DNA of 64,000 nucleotides from Hyphomonadaceae bacterium (GCA_016791445.1 JAEUMP010000010.1:82725-146724), one strand, 5' to 3'. Shown: positions 7,352 through 16,787, counted from the first letter of the stretch. Notes: generated by a model not told the origin, from the sequence alone. Program-made: numbers and translations.

Positions 7352-8493
7352 CCCGCCTTGCGCAGCGCCGGCCTGATCCCGGCGAGCGGCTCGAGCAGAT
7401 TCGCGGACAACCAGCGCACGACCGGCGCGGCGACTCCGTCGCCGACGAGATGCAATCCCTGCGACTGACTCGCCGGCAGAGGATAGTCGTCCGGCAGGCC
7501 CATGAGACGCGCCCCCTCGCGCGCTGTCAGCAAGCGCGAGCGCACTTGCGCGCCATCGACAAACAGCAACGTTTGCCGGCTCGACCCGCCGGTCGGCGTG
7601 CGCAGACAGCCCGCGACGCCGTCAAATCGAACTTCCGCGCGTTGGCGTTTCTCGCCTTTTTCGACGCGCACACGCTTGAAGAGCGCCCCGACCACAGGCG
7701 CGTTGCGCGCCTGTTCCGCAATGAGTTTTGCGCGTTGGAGCGGGCTCATCATCGCCACGAGTTCGCCCGTGTGCGCGTCGCTGTTCCACGCAACCGACGC
7801 ATCGTCTTCCAGCAGATCGGCGAGACGCGTGTTGCGGAGCGGCGGCGTCGGCAGTCGCCACCAGATCCAGTGGCGGGCGACGTCCGCTGGAAGACGGTGA
7901 GCCGCCGCGCAGATCGCGTCGGTGTGGAAGGGCGTTGCGGCGGCCGGCGTTGTCAGCGCCGCGTCGGGCGTTCCGCGTGTGGCGACGACGAAGATGCGCG
8001 GACGCGACTGCGGCGTGAAGTGGATGGCGTCGATTTCCAGCGCGCCGAAGACATAGCCGCCCGCCGCAAGCGCTGCAGCGAGCGCCGCGAAATCGCGTCC
8101 GCCGTGCGACGTCAGGAGGCCGGTCACATTTTCCAGCACCAGAATGTTCGGCGCTCTGCCTTCAGCGACGAGGCCTTCCACCAACCGCCAGAACCCCCAG
8201 AACGCCCCTGACCTGGGGGCGTCGAGACCGCCGCGGGCGCCGGCGAGTGAGAGATCTTGGCAGGGAAAGGACGCCCACGCGAGCGTGGGCTTTCCGGGCA
8301 GGTCGGCCGTGGTCAACGCGCCTACGTCGCCGGCGCGCATCACGCCGTCATCCCATGCAGTCCGGTAGGCCTTTGCCTTGGCGGGGTCGAAATCGTTGGC
8401 GAATGTCACGCGCCATGCGTCGCCCAGGCCCAGGCGGGCCATGCCGCCGCCTGCGAAAAATTCGTACGCTGAGGCGTCGGAATCACGGTGCAT
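7348..8493 (-). CDS. DNA (cytosine-5) methyltransferase
   Basis: A 381-residue C5 methylase. Motif I EFFAGGGMARLGLG (11-24) binds S-adenosylmethionine, motif IV FPCQ carries the nucleophile Cys78, motif VI ENVTG is at 121-125, motif VIII QSRPR at 162-166, and motifs IX/X lie near the C-terminus, with the target-recognition domain in between (about 210-300). No restriction endonuclease gene is beside it; the only partner is vsr, overlapping by four bases. This is therefore best read as an orphan Dcm-like or solitary methylase that may act in epigenetic control or protection, although an unlinked or unrecognised endonuclease cannot be excluded. Recognition sequence unknown. Confidence 0.95.
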   Translation of the reverse strand: MHRDSDASAYEFFAGGGMARLGLGDAWRVTFANDFDPAKAKAYRTAWDDGVMRAGDVGALTTADLPGKPTLAWASFPCQDLSLAGARGGLDAPRSGAFWGFWRLVEGLVAEGRAPNILVLENVTGLLTSHGGRDFAALAAALAAGGYVFGALEIDAIHFTPQSRPRIFVVATRGTPDAALTTPAAATPFHTDAICAAAHRLPADVARHWIWWRLPTPPLRNTRLADLLEDDASVAWNSDAHTGELVAMMSPLQRAKLIAEQARNAPVVGALFKRVRVEKGEKRQRAEVRFDGVAGCLRTPTGGSSRQTLLFVDGAQVRSRLLTAREGARLMGLPDDYPLPASQSQGLHLVGDGVAAPVVRWLSANLLEPLAGIRPALRKAG

Positions 8494-8498
8494 GGGGG

Positions 8499-8504
8499 TA
8501 TAAT
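8499..8504 (+). promoter_or_regulatory. Perfect -10 hexamer TATAAT
   Basis: TATAAT lies in the 78-base gap between the divergent methyltransferase and lipoprotein genes, about 68 bases before the ATG at 8572. The matching -35 position (GTCGGA at 8476-8481) is poor, so this is only a candidate promoter for the lipoprotein gene. Confidence 0.35.
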
Positions 8505-8571
8505 AGCCCTAATGGCCCCGTCGCGTCCGGCATGTCGCCCGGAAATGCGGGGAATGACGGAGGCAGGGGAC

Positions 8572-9429
8572 ATGCGTATCGGCCTGTGCAGGAGTCTGGC
8601 GGCGGCGGCGGCGCTCGCGCTCCTGGCCGCGTGCGGTCAGGGCGGTTCCGACTCGTCGTCCGGTCCCGGCGGCGAAGGCCCCTCCGGCCCCGCCATAACC
8701 GAGGAAGAGATCGCCGCGAAGGCCAAGGCCATGCTCGCTGCGCTCGGCGCGCCTGCCACGCCCGACGTGAAGGCGCAATATTCGGCTGAGTTCGAAGCCG
8801 CTGGTGCGGAGCCGGACTGGAGCGCCACGATCCTGGACAACTATGTCGTCTTCACTCGCCCCGGCCTCGACGAAGTTCAGACGACGGCCTCTCCGCGCGA
8901 TGTTCGTGCGCAGGGATTTTACACTGAAGCGGGACCGCTCACGATCACCGTGCGCGCCGGGCAATGCACCTACGGCGAAAGCGGCGGCGAAGCCTACCCC
9001 TACAGCGTGACCATCCTCTACGAAGGCGTGTCCTATGATGGCTGCGCGCGGACTGCAGAGAACGCCACGCGCGCTACCAAGCGCTGGGCCGACGCGCTGT
9101 CGCAGTATCTCCCCGCGATCGACGCTTGCCTGCCGCGGGTGCAGGCCAAGCCCGGGCGCGTGACGATCGCGTATCCCGGTGAGGAAGGGCAGACGTCCGT
9201 CAGACTGCTCGAAGCGGACGGCGGCCGGCTGGAGTGTGTCGTCGGCGCCGACGGTGCGACCGTGGTTTCCGTCGAGCCGCTCTCTGACCGCAATGTCGTG
9301 GCCGGGGAGCGCGATCCCATCTTCACCCGCGCGCCGACGCCACCGCCAGGCGGCTCCTGCTTCACGAGCGAACCAGTCGCCGGCTCCGGCGCAGCGGTGA
9401 TAGGGCACCTGTCGCGCCGGACCTGCTAG
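8572..9429 (+). CDS. Putative lipoprotein, unknown function
   Basis: A 285-residue secreted protein. The N-terminus has a hydrophobic Ala/Leu stretch ending in LLAAC, a lipobox, and then a Gly/Ser-rich linker. The mature part contains several cysteines (as in RAGQCTYGESGGEAYPYSV and SYDGCARTAEN), in a pattern like a repeated beta-rich domain seen in DUF-type periplasmic proteins. The ATG at 8572 is chosen because it begins the signal peptide and GGAGG is present upstream; longer in-frame starts at 8488 or 8554 would bury the signal. It is divergent from the methyltransferase and convergent with the ExoD-like gene. No function assigned. Confidence 0.75.
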   Translation: MRIGLCRSLAAAAALALLAACGQGGSDSSSGPGGEGPSGPAITEEEIAAKAKAMLAALGAPATPDVKAQYSAEFEAAGAEPDWSATILDNYVVFTRPGLDEVQTTASPRDVRAQGFYTEAGPLTITVRAGQCTYGESGGEAYPYSVTILYEGVSYDGCARTAENATRATKRWADALSQYLPAIDACLPRVQAKPGRVTIAYPGEEGQTSVRLLEADGGRLECVVGADGATVVSVEPLSDRNVVAGERDPIFTRAPTPPPGGSCFTSEPVAGSGAAVIGHLSRRTC

Positions 9430-9441
9430 CGCCGCGCGCGC

Positions 9442-10101
9442 TCAGAAAAAGTAGTTGAACGCGCCCTGCAGCATTTCGCCGATTTCGCGCAGCGCGACCA
9501 CGCCGATGCGAATGCCCGCCCAGGCGAACACCGTCGACAGGATGGTGAGCGGCACGCTGAGCAGCACCAGCCGCCCGTCCCGCTGCAGCAGCGCGAGCGC
9601 CGTCGCCGCGACCGTGACGCCTGGAAGCCAGTTGCCGAGCGGTATCGGCAGGATGAGCACGATCGCGAGATAGAGCGTCTGCAGGCCGAGCAGCTGGGTG
9701 AAGGGCGGTCTCGTGAGGAAGGTCAGCTGCGGCGCCACATAGCGTTCGATGCGCTTCAGGATCGGCAAAGCGCCCTTGATCGCCGAGTGCAGCGCGTCGC
9801 GCGAGAAGCTCCATTTGCGCACGCGGGACGGCAGCCACAGATCGCCGCGCCCGAGGATGAGCTGAATTGCCGGCGCCAGCATCATCACGCCGAAGATCGT
9901 CGAGAGACCGGGTATGTTCGGGATGCAGTTGGGAAGCGCCAGCACCAGAAGGAGCAGACCGAACGCCTGCCCCTCCAGCCGCTTCAGAATCTCCCCCACG
10001 GTGACGCGCTCGTCGGGAAACGCGTCCATCAGGTCGACGAGCAGCACCGAGGCCGGCGGGGGCTTGTCGGGCTTGGAAGGCGGTATCAGGGATTGATCCA
10101 T
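9442..10101 (-). CDS. ExoD-like exopolysaccharide synthesis protein
   Basis: A 219-residue membrane protein matching the ExoD family: a soluble N-terminal helix pair with VGEILKRLEGQAFGLLLLVLALPNCIPNIPG, in which the LPN-IP-IPG segment is the signature, then further hydrophobic helices, one with LILPIPLGNWLPG. ExoD is known from Rhizobium, where mutants have altered exopolysaccharide and alkali sensitivity; its molecular role is unclear. The start at 10101 leaves out a non-conserved 19-residue extension from 10158; a GGAAA motif precedes it. It is 15 kb from the main exopolysaccharide locus and stands alone. Confidence 0.85.
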   Translation of the reverse strand: MDQSLIPPSKPDKPPPASVLLVDLMDAFPDERVTVGEILKRLEGQAFGLLLLVLALPNCIPNIPGLSTIFGVMMLAPAIQLILGRGDLWLPSRVRKWSFSRDALHSAIKGALPILKRIERYVAPQLTFLTRPPFTQLLGLQTLYLAIVLILPIPLGNWLPGVTVAATALALLQRDGRLVLLSVPLTILSTVFAWAGIRIGVVALREIGEMLQGAFNYFF

Positions 10102-10190
10102 CAGCGTTTCCGACACATGGGGCGCCAGCAACGCAGAAGCCAGTGGCTGAAAATACACGGTCGGCTTCGAATCCGTGAATATTCTGGCGC

Positions 10191-10622
10191 ATGATGCGCG
10201 TGATCGGCCTGCTGGCGTGTTTCTGGGTCACGGCGTGCGCGCCGCCGGGACCTCCGCGTGAACTGGAAGGGCTATGGAGCCGTAGCGACGGCGCGTGCCG
10301 CATCGGTGCGGGCATCCGCTTCGGCGCGGACGCTGTGCGCATTTTCTATGGCCGGTCGGATGAAGTTCTGTTCGACGCTCCGCGATACCGTGTCGATCGG
10401 CGCGGCGCGGTGGCGCGAATCGCCATCGCTTATCGGCGGCCGAACGATGCGCCTTCTGCGGCGGCGCGCACGCTGATCCTGGAACGGGATGAGGGGGACT
10501 CGCTTCGGCCGGCGCGGCATGGCTTCGCAGACGGCGCGACGGGTTCTGTCCGGATCGATCTCGACAGCGATGACCTGCAGCGCGCTATGACCCTTCGGCG
10601 GTGCCCAGACCCGTCGGACTGA
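10191..10622 (+). CDS. Small putative lipoprotein (143 aa)
   Basis: The N-terminus MMRVIGLLACFWVTAC has a hydrophobic core and ends in a lipobox-like VTAC, so it is probably anchored in the envelope. The remaining 127 residues are charged, with the pattern LEGLWSRSDGACRIGAG that resembles small beta-barrel lipocalin-like 'ligand-binding' envelope proteins, but I cannot name a family. It is divergent from the ExoD-like gene with about 90 bases between them. The stop is followed by the terminator of the convergent gene. Confidence 0.65.
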   Translation: MMRVIGLLACFWVTACAPPGPPRELEGLWSRSDGACRIGAGIRFGADAVRIFYGRSDEVLFDAPRYRVDRRGAVARIAIAYRRPNDAPSAAARTLILERDEGDSLRPARHGFADGATGSVRIDLDSDDLQRAMTLRRCPDPSD

Positions 10623-10631
10623 AGCCGGCCA

Positions 10632-10664
10632 AGAAAAAGGCGCGGGATCCGGGGATCCCGCGCC
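10632..10664 (-). terminator. Intrinsic terminator for the CC_3452-family gene
   Basis: A perfect 12-bp stem (10639-10650 with 10653-10664) is followed, on the minus strand, by TTTTTCTT. It sits between two convergent genes and serves the minus-strand gene ending at 10708; the plus side has no T-run. Confidence 0.85.
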
Positions 10665-10707
10665 GAGGCGATCTGGGCCGTAGGAGCGGCCGGGCAGAAA
10701 CTCGAAA

Positions 10708-11031
10708 TCAGTTACGCGCGAAAACCGTCGCCTCCGGAGCCGCCGCGCGCAGGTTGCAGCGGGCGAGATCTTCGGCCGAAAGGTTGCCGATCGAGGTCAC
10801 CTGACCGACTTCCTTGGCGAGTTCGCCGCAGACGCGGGCAGTGACCGTGCGGGCGAACTGGGCGGTGCAGGTGTCGCCTTCGCATGTCCAGACGACGCTG
10901 TTGGCGATGACCTGCGACTTGGTCGCGACCGGGGTCGCGAGCTTTGCGGTCACATAGGTCTTCCCGGCGGCGAAGGCGCCCGTGGAGACGCAAAGGGCGG
11001 CGATCGCGGCGACGGCGAACTTGGCTTTCAT
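10708..11031 (-). CDS. CC_3452-family secreted protein
   Basis: A 107-residue protein with a clear Sec signal peptide (MKAKFAVAAIAALCVSTGAFA) and a mature domain of about 85 residues. The mature part has the features of the CC_3452 family of Caulobacterales and relatives: an opening YVTAKLATPVA, then VVWTCEGDTCTA, VCGELAKEVG, and ARCN, with four conserved cysteines that probably form two disulfides in the periplasm. The function of the family is unknown. The start at 11031 is picked because it begins the signal peptide; 11094 would add a polar extension. Confidence 0.85.
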   Translation of the reverse strand: MKAKFAVAAIAALCVSTGAFAAGKTYVTAKLATPVATKSQVIANSVVWTCEGDTCTAQFARTVTARVCGELAKEVGQVTSIGNLSAEDLARCNLRAAAPEATVFARN

Positions 11032-11207
11032 GGGGTTTTCTCCGGCTTTCCCGCCAATGTTGACGGGGACGTCACTCAACACACGCCTCACCATACGCCG
11101 GCTGCTGACCTATGCAAGAGAAAAATTGAATAATGTGGGAAATATTCATTCGAATATTGTCACACTTATGTGAGGGGAATTACCCCTTGATTCCGTAAGG
11201 GCGCCTC

Positions 11208-11759
11208 CTACTGCGCGCTCCTGCGCCGATAGTGGAAATCATAAGACGGGCCCCAGCTCCGGCCGCCGTCGGATGAGATTTCCCCGAACTGACGGACGCT
11301 GCCGTCCGGGTTGCGGGTGAAGGTCATGCGCAGGGTCTGCTTCTGCAGTCGACCGGGGGCAGTTTCGTCCGCGGCGAGGAACTGCATGCCGGTGGCGGTG
11401 GGGCCGCCGACGAACCGCGTGATCTCACCCTGGCTGTCGGTCCAGAACTGGAGCCATTGACCGGTCGTGGCGTCGAAGAGGTTGAGGCTGCGCCCGGAAT
11501 AGGCCGAGCGCGCGGAGGTCCACTGTTCCGTGATCACGCAACCGGCGTCCGTCGACACGATCGTGCTGCGCCCGGCGAGATTTTCGGAACCGGACACATA
11601 GGCGTCCCATTCGCCGATCCAGAAATCAAAGGCGCGGTGTTCGGATGCAGTGCAGGCGGGCGGAGGAGGGCGCGTCGGCGTGGCGGTTTGCGCCGCTGCG
11701 TCAGGCGCCGAAAGGCACGCGACGAAGCCGAATGCTGCCGCGACGATAGGCTTGACCAT
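11208..11759 (-). CDS. Secreted DUF1579-like protein
   Basis: A 183-residue protein with a signal peptide ending about AAAQ (residue 24) and a proline-rich linker. The mature domain begins EHRAFDFWIGEWDAY, the typical opening of DUF1579-type proteins, and continues with beta-strand-rich segments such as WLQFWTDSQGEITRFVGG and a C-terminal GGRSWGPSYDFHYRR. These proteins are lipocalin-like and thought to be periplasmic; no activity is known. It is divergent from the acyl-CoA dehydrogenase gene by about 110 bases. Confidence 0.75.
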   Translation of the reverse strand: MVKPIVAAAFGFVACLSAPDAAAQTATPTRPPPPACTASEHRAFDFWIGEWDAYVSGSENLAGRSTIVSTDAGCVITEQWTSARSAYSGRSLNLFDATTGQWLQFWTDSQGEITRFVGGPTATGMQFLAADETAPGRLQKQTLRMTFTRNPDGSVRQFGEISSDGGRSWGPSYDFHYRRRSAQ

Positions 11760-11869
11760 GTCGTTTCTCCCTCGGACGGTGGTCCCAACGACTGACTGCT
11801 CGCGCGCCGCAGCGCCACAAGCATGCGACCAACGGCGTCGACAGCCGAGACAAAGGGAGGCCCCGCGCC

Positions 11870-13156
11870 ATGGACTTCAACATCCCCAAGGACATTGCCG
11901 ATTATCTCGTCGTGCTCGACAAGTTCATCGAGGACGAGATCAAGCCGCTGCAGGCGCAGGACGACAATGAGCGCTTCTTCGATCACCGCCGCGAATGGGC
12001 GCGCACGAATTTCGAAGACCAGGGCCTGCCGCGCCACGACTGGGAACTGTTGCTGCGCGAGGCCAAGCGGCGCGCCGACAAGGCCGGGCACCTCCGATAC
12101 GCGCTGCCGAAGGAATTCGGCGGCAAGGACGGCACCAATCTCGGCATGGCCGTCATCCGCGAGCATCTCGCGCGCAAGGGCCTTGGCCTCCACAACGATC
12201 TCCAGAACGAACACTCCATCGTCGGCAACATGCCGGGCGTGCTGATGCTGCGTGATTTCGGTACCGAGGAGCAGAAGCAGAAATTCATCCCCGGCAGCTT
12301 TGACGGCACCTACATCGCCTGCTTCGGCCTCACCGAAGCCGAGCACGGCTCCGACGCGACGCACATGGAGACGCGTGGCGTGCCGGAAACACGCAATGGC
12401 GTGAAAGGCTATCGCATCGACGGCGAGAAGATGTGGATCACCGGCATGCACGTGGCCACGCACATCATGCTCTTCTGCCGGACGAGCGGTGAGGATGGCG
12501 ACGCGAGCGGGATCACCTGCTTCATCGTCGACGCCAAGGATCCCGGCGTGAAGATCGAAGAATACATGTGGACTTTCAACATGCCGACGGATCACCCGCG
12601 GCTGTCGATCACGAATGTCTGGGCGCCGGAGAGCGCGATCTTCGGCAAACTGGGCGGCGGGCTCGCGCTCGCGCAGCACTTCGTCCACGAAAACCGAATC
12701 CGCCAGGCGGCGTCCTCGTGCGGTGCTGCGCTCTACTGCATCGAGGAGAGCGTGAAATACGCCCGCAAGCGCAAGCCCTTCGGTGAAGCGCTCGCGAAGA
12801 ACCAGGCGATCCAGTTCCCGCTCGTCGAACTCGCGACGCAGGCTGAAATGTTGCGCCTGCTGATCTTCAAGACCGCATGGGAAATGGACCAGATGCCGAA
12901 GCCGGAGGTCGAAAAGCGCCTCTCGGACAAGGTCTCCATGTGCAACTACTATGCAAACCGCCTCTGCTGCGAAGCGGCGGACCGCGCGATCCAGGTGCAT
13001 GGCGGGATCGGCTATTCGCGCCACAAGCCGTTCGAGCACATCTACCGCCACCACCGCCGCTATCGCATCACCGAAGGCGCGGAGGAGATTCAGATGCGCA
13101 AAGTGGCGGCGTTCTTGTTCGGCTACATGGGCCCGAACAAACAGCGCGCATCTTAA
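11870..13156 (+). CDS. Acyl-CoA dehydrogenase
   Basis: A 428-residue FAD enzyme that oxidises acyl-CoA to 2-enoyl-CoA, passing electrons to ETF. The N-terminal helical domain (about 1-140), the beta domain with CFGLTEAEHGSDATHMETRG (about 148-168) and KMWITGMHVATHIM (about 187-200), and the C-terminal helical domain with the QVHGGIGYSRHKPFEHIYRHHRRYRITEGAEEIQ region split across residues about 370-410 are all present. The size and the TEGAEEIQ ending resemble the ACAD10/11-like or long-chain subgroup rather than short-chain BCAD. Substrate not predictable. It ends one base before the convergent cysQ stop. Confidence 0.93.
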   Translation: MDFNIPKDIADYLVVLDKFIEDEIKPLQAQDDNERFFDHRREWARTNFEDQGLPRHDWELLLREAKRRADKAGHLRYALPKEFGGKDGTNLGMAVIREHLARKGLGLHNDLQNEHSIVGNMPGVLMLRDFGTEEQKQKFIPGSFDGTYIACFGLTEAEHGSDATHMETRGVPETRNGVKGYRIDGEKMWITGMHVATHIMLFCRTSGEDGDASGITCFIVDAKDPGVKIEEYMWTFNMPTDHPRLSITNVWAPESAIFGKLGGGLALAQHFVHENRIRQAASSCGAALYCIEESVKYARKRKPFGEALAKNQAIQFPLVELATQAEMLRLLIFKTAWEMDQMPKPEVEKRLSDKVSMCNYYANRLCCEAADRAIQVHGGIGYSRHKPFEHIYRHHRRYRITEGAEEIQMRKVAAFLFGYMGPNKQRAS

Positions 13157-13157
13157 G

Positions 13158-13973
13158 CTAGATCAGTGCTTGCCGCGCAGCGCTCGCCGCCGCAGCGCTG
13201 GCAAACGCGATGAAGCCGTGGATCAGGAAGTCTCCAGCCGCATCGCCATAGCGAAGCGGCGATCCGTCGAGGCGCATGACGCCGCCGCCCGCTGCAGAAA
13301 GGATCGCGTGGCCCGCGGCAGTGTCCCATTCGCAGACATCGCCAAAGCGCGGATAAAGATCGGCTGCGCCTTCGGCTAGGCGGCAGAACTTGATCGACGA
13401 ACTCGCATGCGCAGGCGCGCCGTTGAGCTTGGCGATGAACGCTTGCGTTGCCTGGTTGCGGCCGGAGAAATCGGACGCGATGATGCGCCATTGCGCAGGC
13501 GGCGTGCTCTGCGCGTGAATTGCTTGAAGCGGCGCCAGCAGCTGCGCGGCGCCGATATCGCAGCGCCCGGCCAGTGCGCGGCCCGGCTCGCCAGCATAAA
13601 GCTCGCCCGTGGCCGGCGCGTAGACAACGCCCATCACCGGCGCGGCGTCCTCAACGAGCGCGATGTTGACGGTGAATTCGTCGCCGCCCTTGACGAAGCC
13701 GCGGGTGCCGTCGAGCGGATCGACGCAAAAGAAGCGCGCGCCGCATTCGGGGATGCGCCCGGCAGACGCCGCTTCCTCGCCCAGCATCGGAATCTCCGGC
13801 GCCAGGCGCGCAAGCCCTGCCTCGATCACCGCCTCGGCGCGCTGATCGGCGAGGGTGACGACCGATCCATCGCCCTTCGTCTGCGCGGCGAAGCCTGCGG
13901 CGCGCACCGCCATGATCTCGCGCCCCGCCGCCAGCGCGAGCGCGATCAGGTCATCGAGTGCAGGGCGGGTCAT
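13158..13973 (-). CDS. cysQ: 3'(2'),5'-bisphosphate nucleotidase CysQ
   Basis: A 271-residue member of the inositol monophosphatase fold. It removes 3'-phosphate from PAP/PAPS-type nucleotides and so recycles the toxic by-product of sulfate activation. The Li-sensitive Mg-phosphatase signature is complete: GEE at 65-67, DPLDGT at 85-90, and WDTAAGHAIL near residue 216. The ETGD..TV variant with FTVNIALVED following the signature is characteristic of CysQ rather than SuhB. It starts 27 bases after nadE on the same strand, and the two are probably cotranscribed. Confidence 0.93.
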   Translation of the reverse strand: MTRPALDDLIALALAAGREIMAVRAAGFAAQTKGDGSVVTLADQRAEAVIEAGLARLAPEIPMLGEEAASAGRIPECGARFFCVDPLDGTRGFVKGGDEFTVNIALVEDAAPVMGVVYAPATGELYAGEPGRALAGRCDIGAAQLLAPLQAIHAQSTPPAQWRIIASDFSGRNQATQAFIAKLNGAPAHASSSIKFCRLAEGAADLYPRFGDVCEWDTAAGHAILSAAGGGVMRLDGSPLRYGDAAGDFLIHGFIAFASAAAASAARQALI

Positions 13974-14000
13974 GGCGTTGAGATGCGCGAGGACGCGCGG

Positions 14001-16031
14001 CTAGTCCAGCGTTTCCGGCGCGTTGGCGGCGAGTTCGGCAAGCCAGGTGGCGGAGGAGACATCGCTCGGCGCGCGCCAGTCGCCGCGCGGCGAGAGCGCG
14101 CCGCCGGAGACGATCTTCGGCCCGTTCGGCATCGCCGAGCGCTTGTACTGGTTGGCGAAGAAGCGCTTGAGGAACAGCTCCAGCCAGCGCTTCAGCGTGG
14201 CGTAATCGTATTTCTCGCGCCACGCCGTCCAGGCGAGGAACAGTACCTTGCTCGGCGCCAGCCCGTAGCGCGTCAGCCAATAGAGATTGAAGTCCTGCAA
14301 TTCGTAGGGGCCGACCACCGCTTGCGTGCTCTGCGGCGCAGCGCCGGGGATGAGTTCAGGGCTGATCTCGGTGTCGAGAATGGCGCGCAGCGTCTTGCTC
14401 GCTTCAGCGCCGAACAACGCCTGATCGGCGACCCAGCGGATCAGGTGCTGAATCAACGTCTTCGGCGCGCCGCCATTGACGTTGTAGTGCGACATCTGAT
14501 CGCCGACGCCATAGGTGCACCAGCCGAGCGCCAGTTCGGACAGATCGCCCGTGCCGAGCACGAAGCCGCCTTCCTTGTTGGCGAGGCGGAAGAGGTAATC
14601 GGTACGAATGCCGGCCTGCACGTTCTCGTAGGCGATGTCGTAGACCGGCTCGCCGCGCGCGGCCGGGTGATCGAGATCCTCCAGCATCCGCTGCGCCAGC
14701 GGTGCGATCGAAACTTCGCGCGCGTCGATGCCGAGCGCCTTCATCAAGGCCCAGGCGCTTTGCTTGGTCGCGTCGCTGGTGGCGAAGCCAGGCATGGTGA
14801 CGCCGATGATGTTGGTGCGCGGCAAGCCGGCAAGATCGAACGCGCGCGCAGCGACGATCAGCGCATGCGTGGAATCGAGCCCGCCGGAAACGCCGATCAC
14901 CACGCGCTGCGAACCCGTCGCTTCGAGCCGCTTGGCCAAGCCAGAGACCTGGATGTTGTAGGCCTCGTAGCAGTCGCGGTCGCGCTGCGCCGATTCATCC
15001 GGCACGAACGGGAAGCGGTCGACGCGGCGCTGCAGCGGCAGCGGCAGCGGCGAAAGCGGCGCGGCGACCTCGAAGTCCACGCGTCGCCAGCTGGCGATGC
15101 GATGCTTCTCGCGCGCGGCGGCGTCGCGGAAATTGGAAAGGCGGCGGCGCTCCTGCGCGATGCGGCCGGTGTCGATGTCGGCGATCACCAGCTTGGGTGC
15201 GCGCGCAAAGCGCTCGCCTTCGGCGATCAGCTCGCCCATCTCGTAGGCGACGACTTGGCCATCCCAGGCCAGATCGGTCGTGCTCTCGCCGCGGCCGGCG
15301 GCGGCGAACACGTAAGCGGCGGTGCAGCGGCGCGATTGCGCATCGCAGAGAATGGCGCGGTCCGCCGCTTTGCCGATGACGATATTCGAAGCCGAAAGAT
15401 TGAGCAGCACCGTCGCGCCCGCGAGCGCGGCCGTGGAGGAGGGCGGCGTCGGCGCCCAGAAATCCTCGCAGATCTCGGCGTGAAAGACGAAATCGCGAAG
15501 ATCGCGCGCAGCGTAGACAATATCCGCGCCGAACGGAACGTCCTCGCCGCAGAGGCGGATGCAATCGTCCGCGACATCGCCGGCGACGGCGAAATAGCGC
15601 TTCTCGTAGAACTCGCGGTAGTTCGGCAGGAAGCTCTTGGGCGTCACGCCCAGGATACGGCCGCGATGGATGATGACGGCGCAGTTGAACAGCATGCCGC
15701 GCAAGCGCAGCGGCGCGCCCACGATCAGCGCCGGCATCAGCTCGGCGCTGGCCGCCTTGAGCGTCGCGATGGCGGCATCGACGCTGTCGAGCAGCGCATC
15801 CTGCAGCAGCAGATCGTCGATCGCATAACCGGAGAGCGACAATTCCGGCGTCAGCAGCAGCGCCGCCTTGGCCGCGTCGGCCTCGCGCCAGAAGGCGAGG
15901 ATCGCCTCGGCGTTGCGTTGAGGCTCGGCCGGGACCACCACAGGCGCACACGCCGCCACGCGCACGAAACCGTGCGCGTAGAGCGACTGGAAGCGCTCGG
16001 CTGGCGAAGGTTGGCTTTTGCGGGAGGCCAT
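14001..16031 (-). CDS. nadE: Glutamine-dependent NAD+ synthetase
   Basis: A 676-residue two-domain enzyme that amidates nicotinate adenine dinucleotide to NAD+, with ammonia from glutamine. The N-terminal nitrilase-like glutaminase domain has the catalytic triad Glu63 (PELSLSGY), Lys132 (GVTPKSFLP) and Cys188 (AEICEDFW). The C-terminal ATP-pyrophosphatase domain has the P-loop SGGLDS at 382-387 and [16 protein letters not shown] further on. The length fits the glutamine-dependent NadE class. An AGGGTGA site precedes the ATG at 16031. It is upstream of cysQ on the same strand. Confidence 0.97.
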   Translation of the reverse strand: MASRKSQPSPAERFQSLYAHGFVRVAACAPVVVPAEPQRNAEAILAFWREADAAKAALLLTPELSLSGYAIDDLLLQDALLDSVDAAIATLKAASAELMPALIVGAPLRLRGMLFNCAVIIHRGRILGVTPKSFLPNYREFYEKRYFAVAGDVADDCIRLCGEDVPFGADIVYAARDLRDFVFHAEICEDFWAPTPPSSTAALAGATVLLNLSASNIVIGKAADRAILCDAQSRRCTAAYVFAAAGRGESTTDLAWDGQVVAYEMGELIAEGERFARAPKLVIADIDTGRIAQERRRLSNFRDAAAREKHRIASWRRVDFEVAAPLSPLPLPLQRRVDRFPFVPDESAQRDRDCYEAYNIQVSGLAKRLEATGSQRVVIGVSGGLDSTHALIVAARAFDLAGLPRTNIIGVTMPGFATSDATKQSAWALMKALGIDAREVSIAPLAQRMLEDLDHPAARGEPVYDIAYENVQAGIRTDYLFRLANKEGGFVLGTGDLSELALGWCTYGVGDQMSHYNVNGGAPKTLIQHLIRWVADQALFGAEASKTLRAILDTEISPELIPGAAPQSTQAVVGPYELQDFNLYWLTRYGLAPSKVLFLAWTAWREKYDYATLKRWLELFLKRFFANQYKRSAMPNGPKIVSGGALSPRGDWRAPSDVSSATWLAELAANAPETLD

Positions 16032-16074
16032 GGATCACCCTACCATGTTATGCTCAGGGCGACCATAAGCAGGG

Positions 16075-16302
16075 TTAATGCGGATCGTGGTCGATCTCGA
16101 TGCGATCGTCGTAGCCCTTGCGCGCCGAGTAGAACACGAGCGCCATCAGCCCGCCGCCAACCGCGAGCGAGAGCACCGTGCCAAGCGTCAGGGCGATCCA
16201 GCCATGCACGCTCATGGCCGAGGGGTCCCATCCGGTCAGGACGCCGAACATGACGACGGCCAAAAGGCCGCCGAGGCACACCACGAGCAGAAATACTTTC
16301 AT
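16075..16302 (-). CDS. Small two-helix membrane protein (75 aa)
   Basis: A 75-residue protein with two hydrophobic segments (about 2-22 and 33-58) and a charged C-terminal tail DDRIEIDHDPH. It lies between ydbL and nadE on the same strand, with 86 bases to ydbL. No family is recognised. Confidence 0.65.
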   Translation of the reverse strand: MKVFLLVVCLGGLLAVVMFGVLTGWDPSAMSVHGWIALTLGTVLSLAVGGGLMALVFYSARKGYDDRIEIDHDPH

Positions 16303-16388
16303 GCCAAGCTATCTGGTGTCGAACGCCGGCTGGCGCCAGCCGTCACAACGCCGCGTGCTTATGGGCCGCGTGCTTGGACGCCGCGCGC

Positions 16389-16787
16389 CTACGGGCAGAA
16401 GCTCGGCTTGGCGACCGGCTGCGCCGCCGTGTGCTGGCGCCACTGGCCGCCCTCGTCGCGATAGCGTTCGCCCACGGCGATGCGGTGATCGAAGACTTCG
16501 CAGGCGACCGCTGCCGCCATCTCGTTGACCGAGACATTCCGCTCGGCGGCGCGGCGCGTGTAGAGCTGGCGGCGCTGGATGTTGATCTGCTCGACCCGCC
16601 CGCGCAGGTCGGCTGAAATCGAAGCGCCGGGCGCGAAGCCGAGATAGCCGTCGGTCATTTCGCCAATTGCGCCAGCGGCGCGCGCTTGCGTCACCACCGG
16701 ATCGTTGGCTTGAGCCCAGGCCGGCGCGGCAACCGCAAGAGCGGCGGCGATGAAGGCGCCGGAAGCGAATGCGAGAGTGCGTTTCAT
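16389..16787 (-). CDS. ydbL: YdbL-family (DUF1318) periplasmic protein
   Basis: A 132-residue protein with a Sec signal peptide ending at about AWAQA (residue 26) and a DUF1318 domain: ARAAGAIGEMTDGYLGF, then RRQLYTRRAAERNVSVNEMAA, which is the usual core. In E. coli, YdbL is encoded with the lipoprotein YnbE and the intermembrane protein YdbH, and is thought to help this complex. The same three genes are adjacent here in the order ydbH, ynbE, ydbL (transcription order), so the assignment is strengthened by context. Confidence 0.9.
   Translation of the reverse strand: MKRTLAFASGAFIAAALAVAAPAWAQANDPVVTQARAAGAIGEMTDGYLGFAPGASISADLRGRVEQINIQRRQLYTRRAAERNVSVNEMAAAVACEVFDHRIAVGERYRDEGGQWRQHTAAQPVAKPSFCP

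Noticed and set aside
6875..8493. A complete restriction-modification system
   Set aside because: Only a methylase and vsr are present; neither neighbouring gene resembles an endonuclease.
13407..16253. A 948-codon open frame on the plus strand, antisense to cysQ and nadE
   Set aside because: The product is Arg/Ala/Gly-rich low-complexity sequence with no domain, and the opposite strand encodes two well-conserved enzymes with complete active sites. Long antisense frames are expected in GC-rich DNA.
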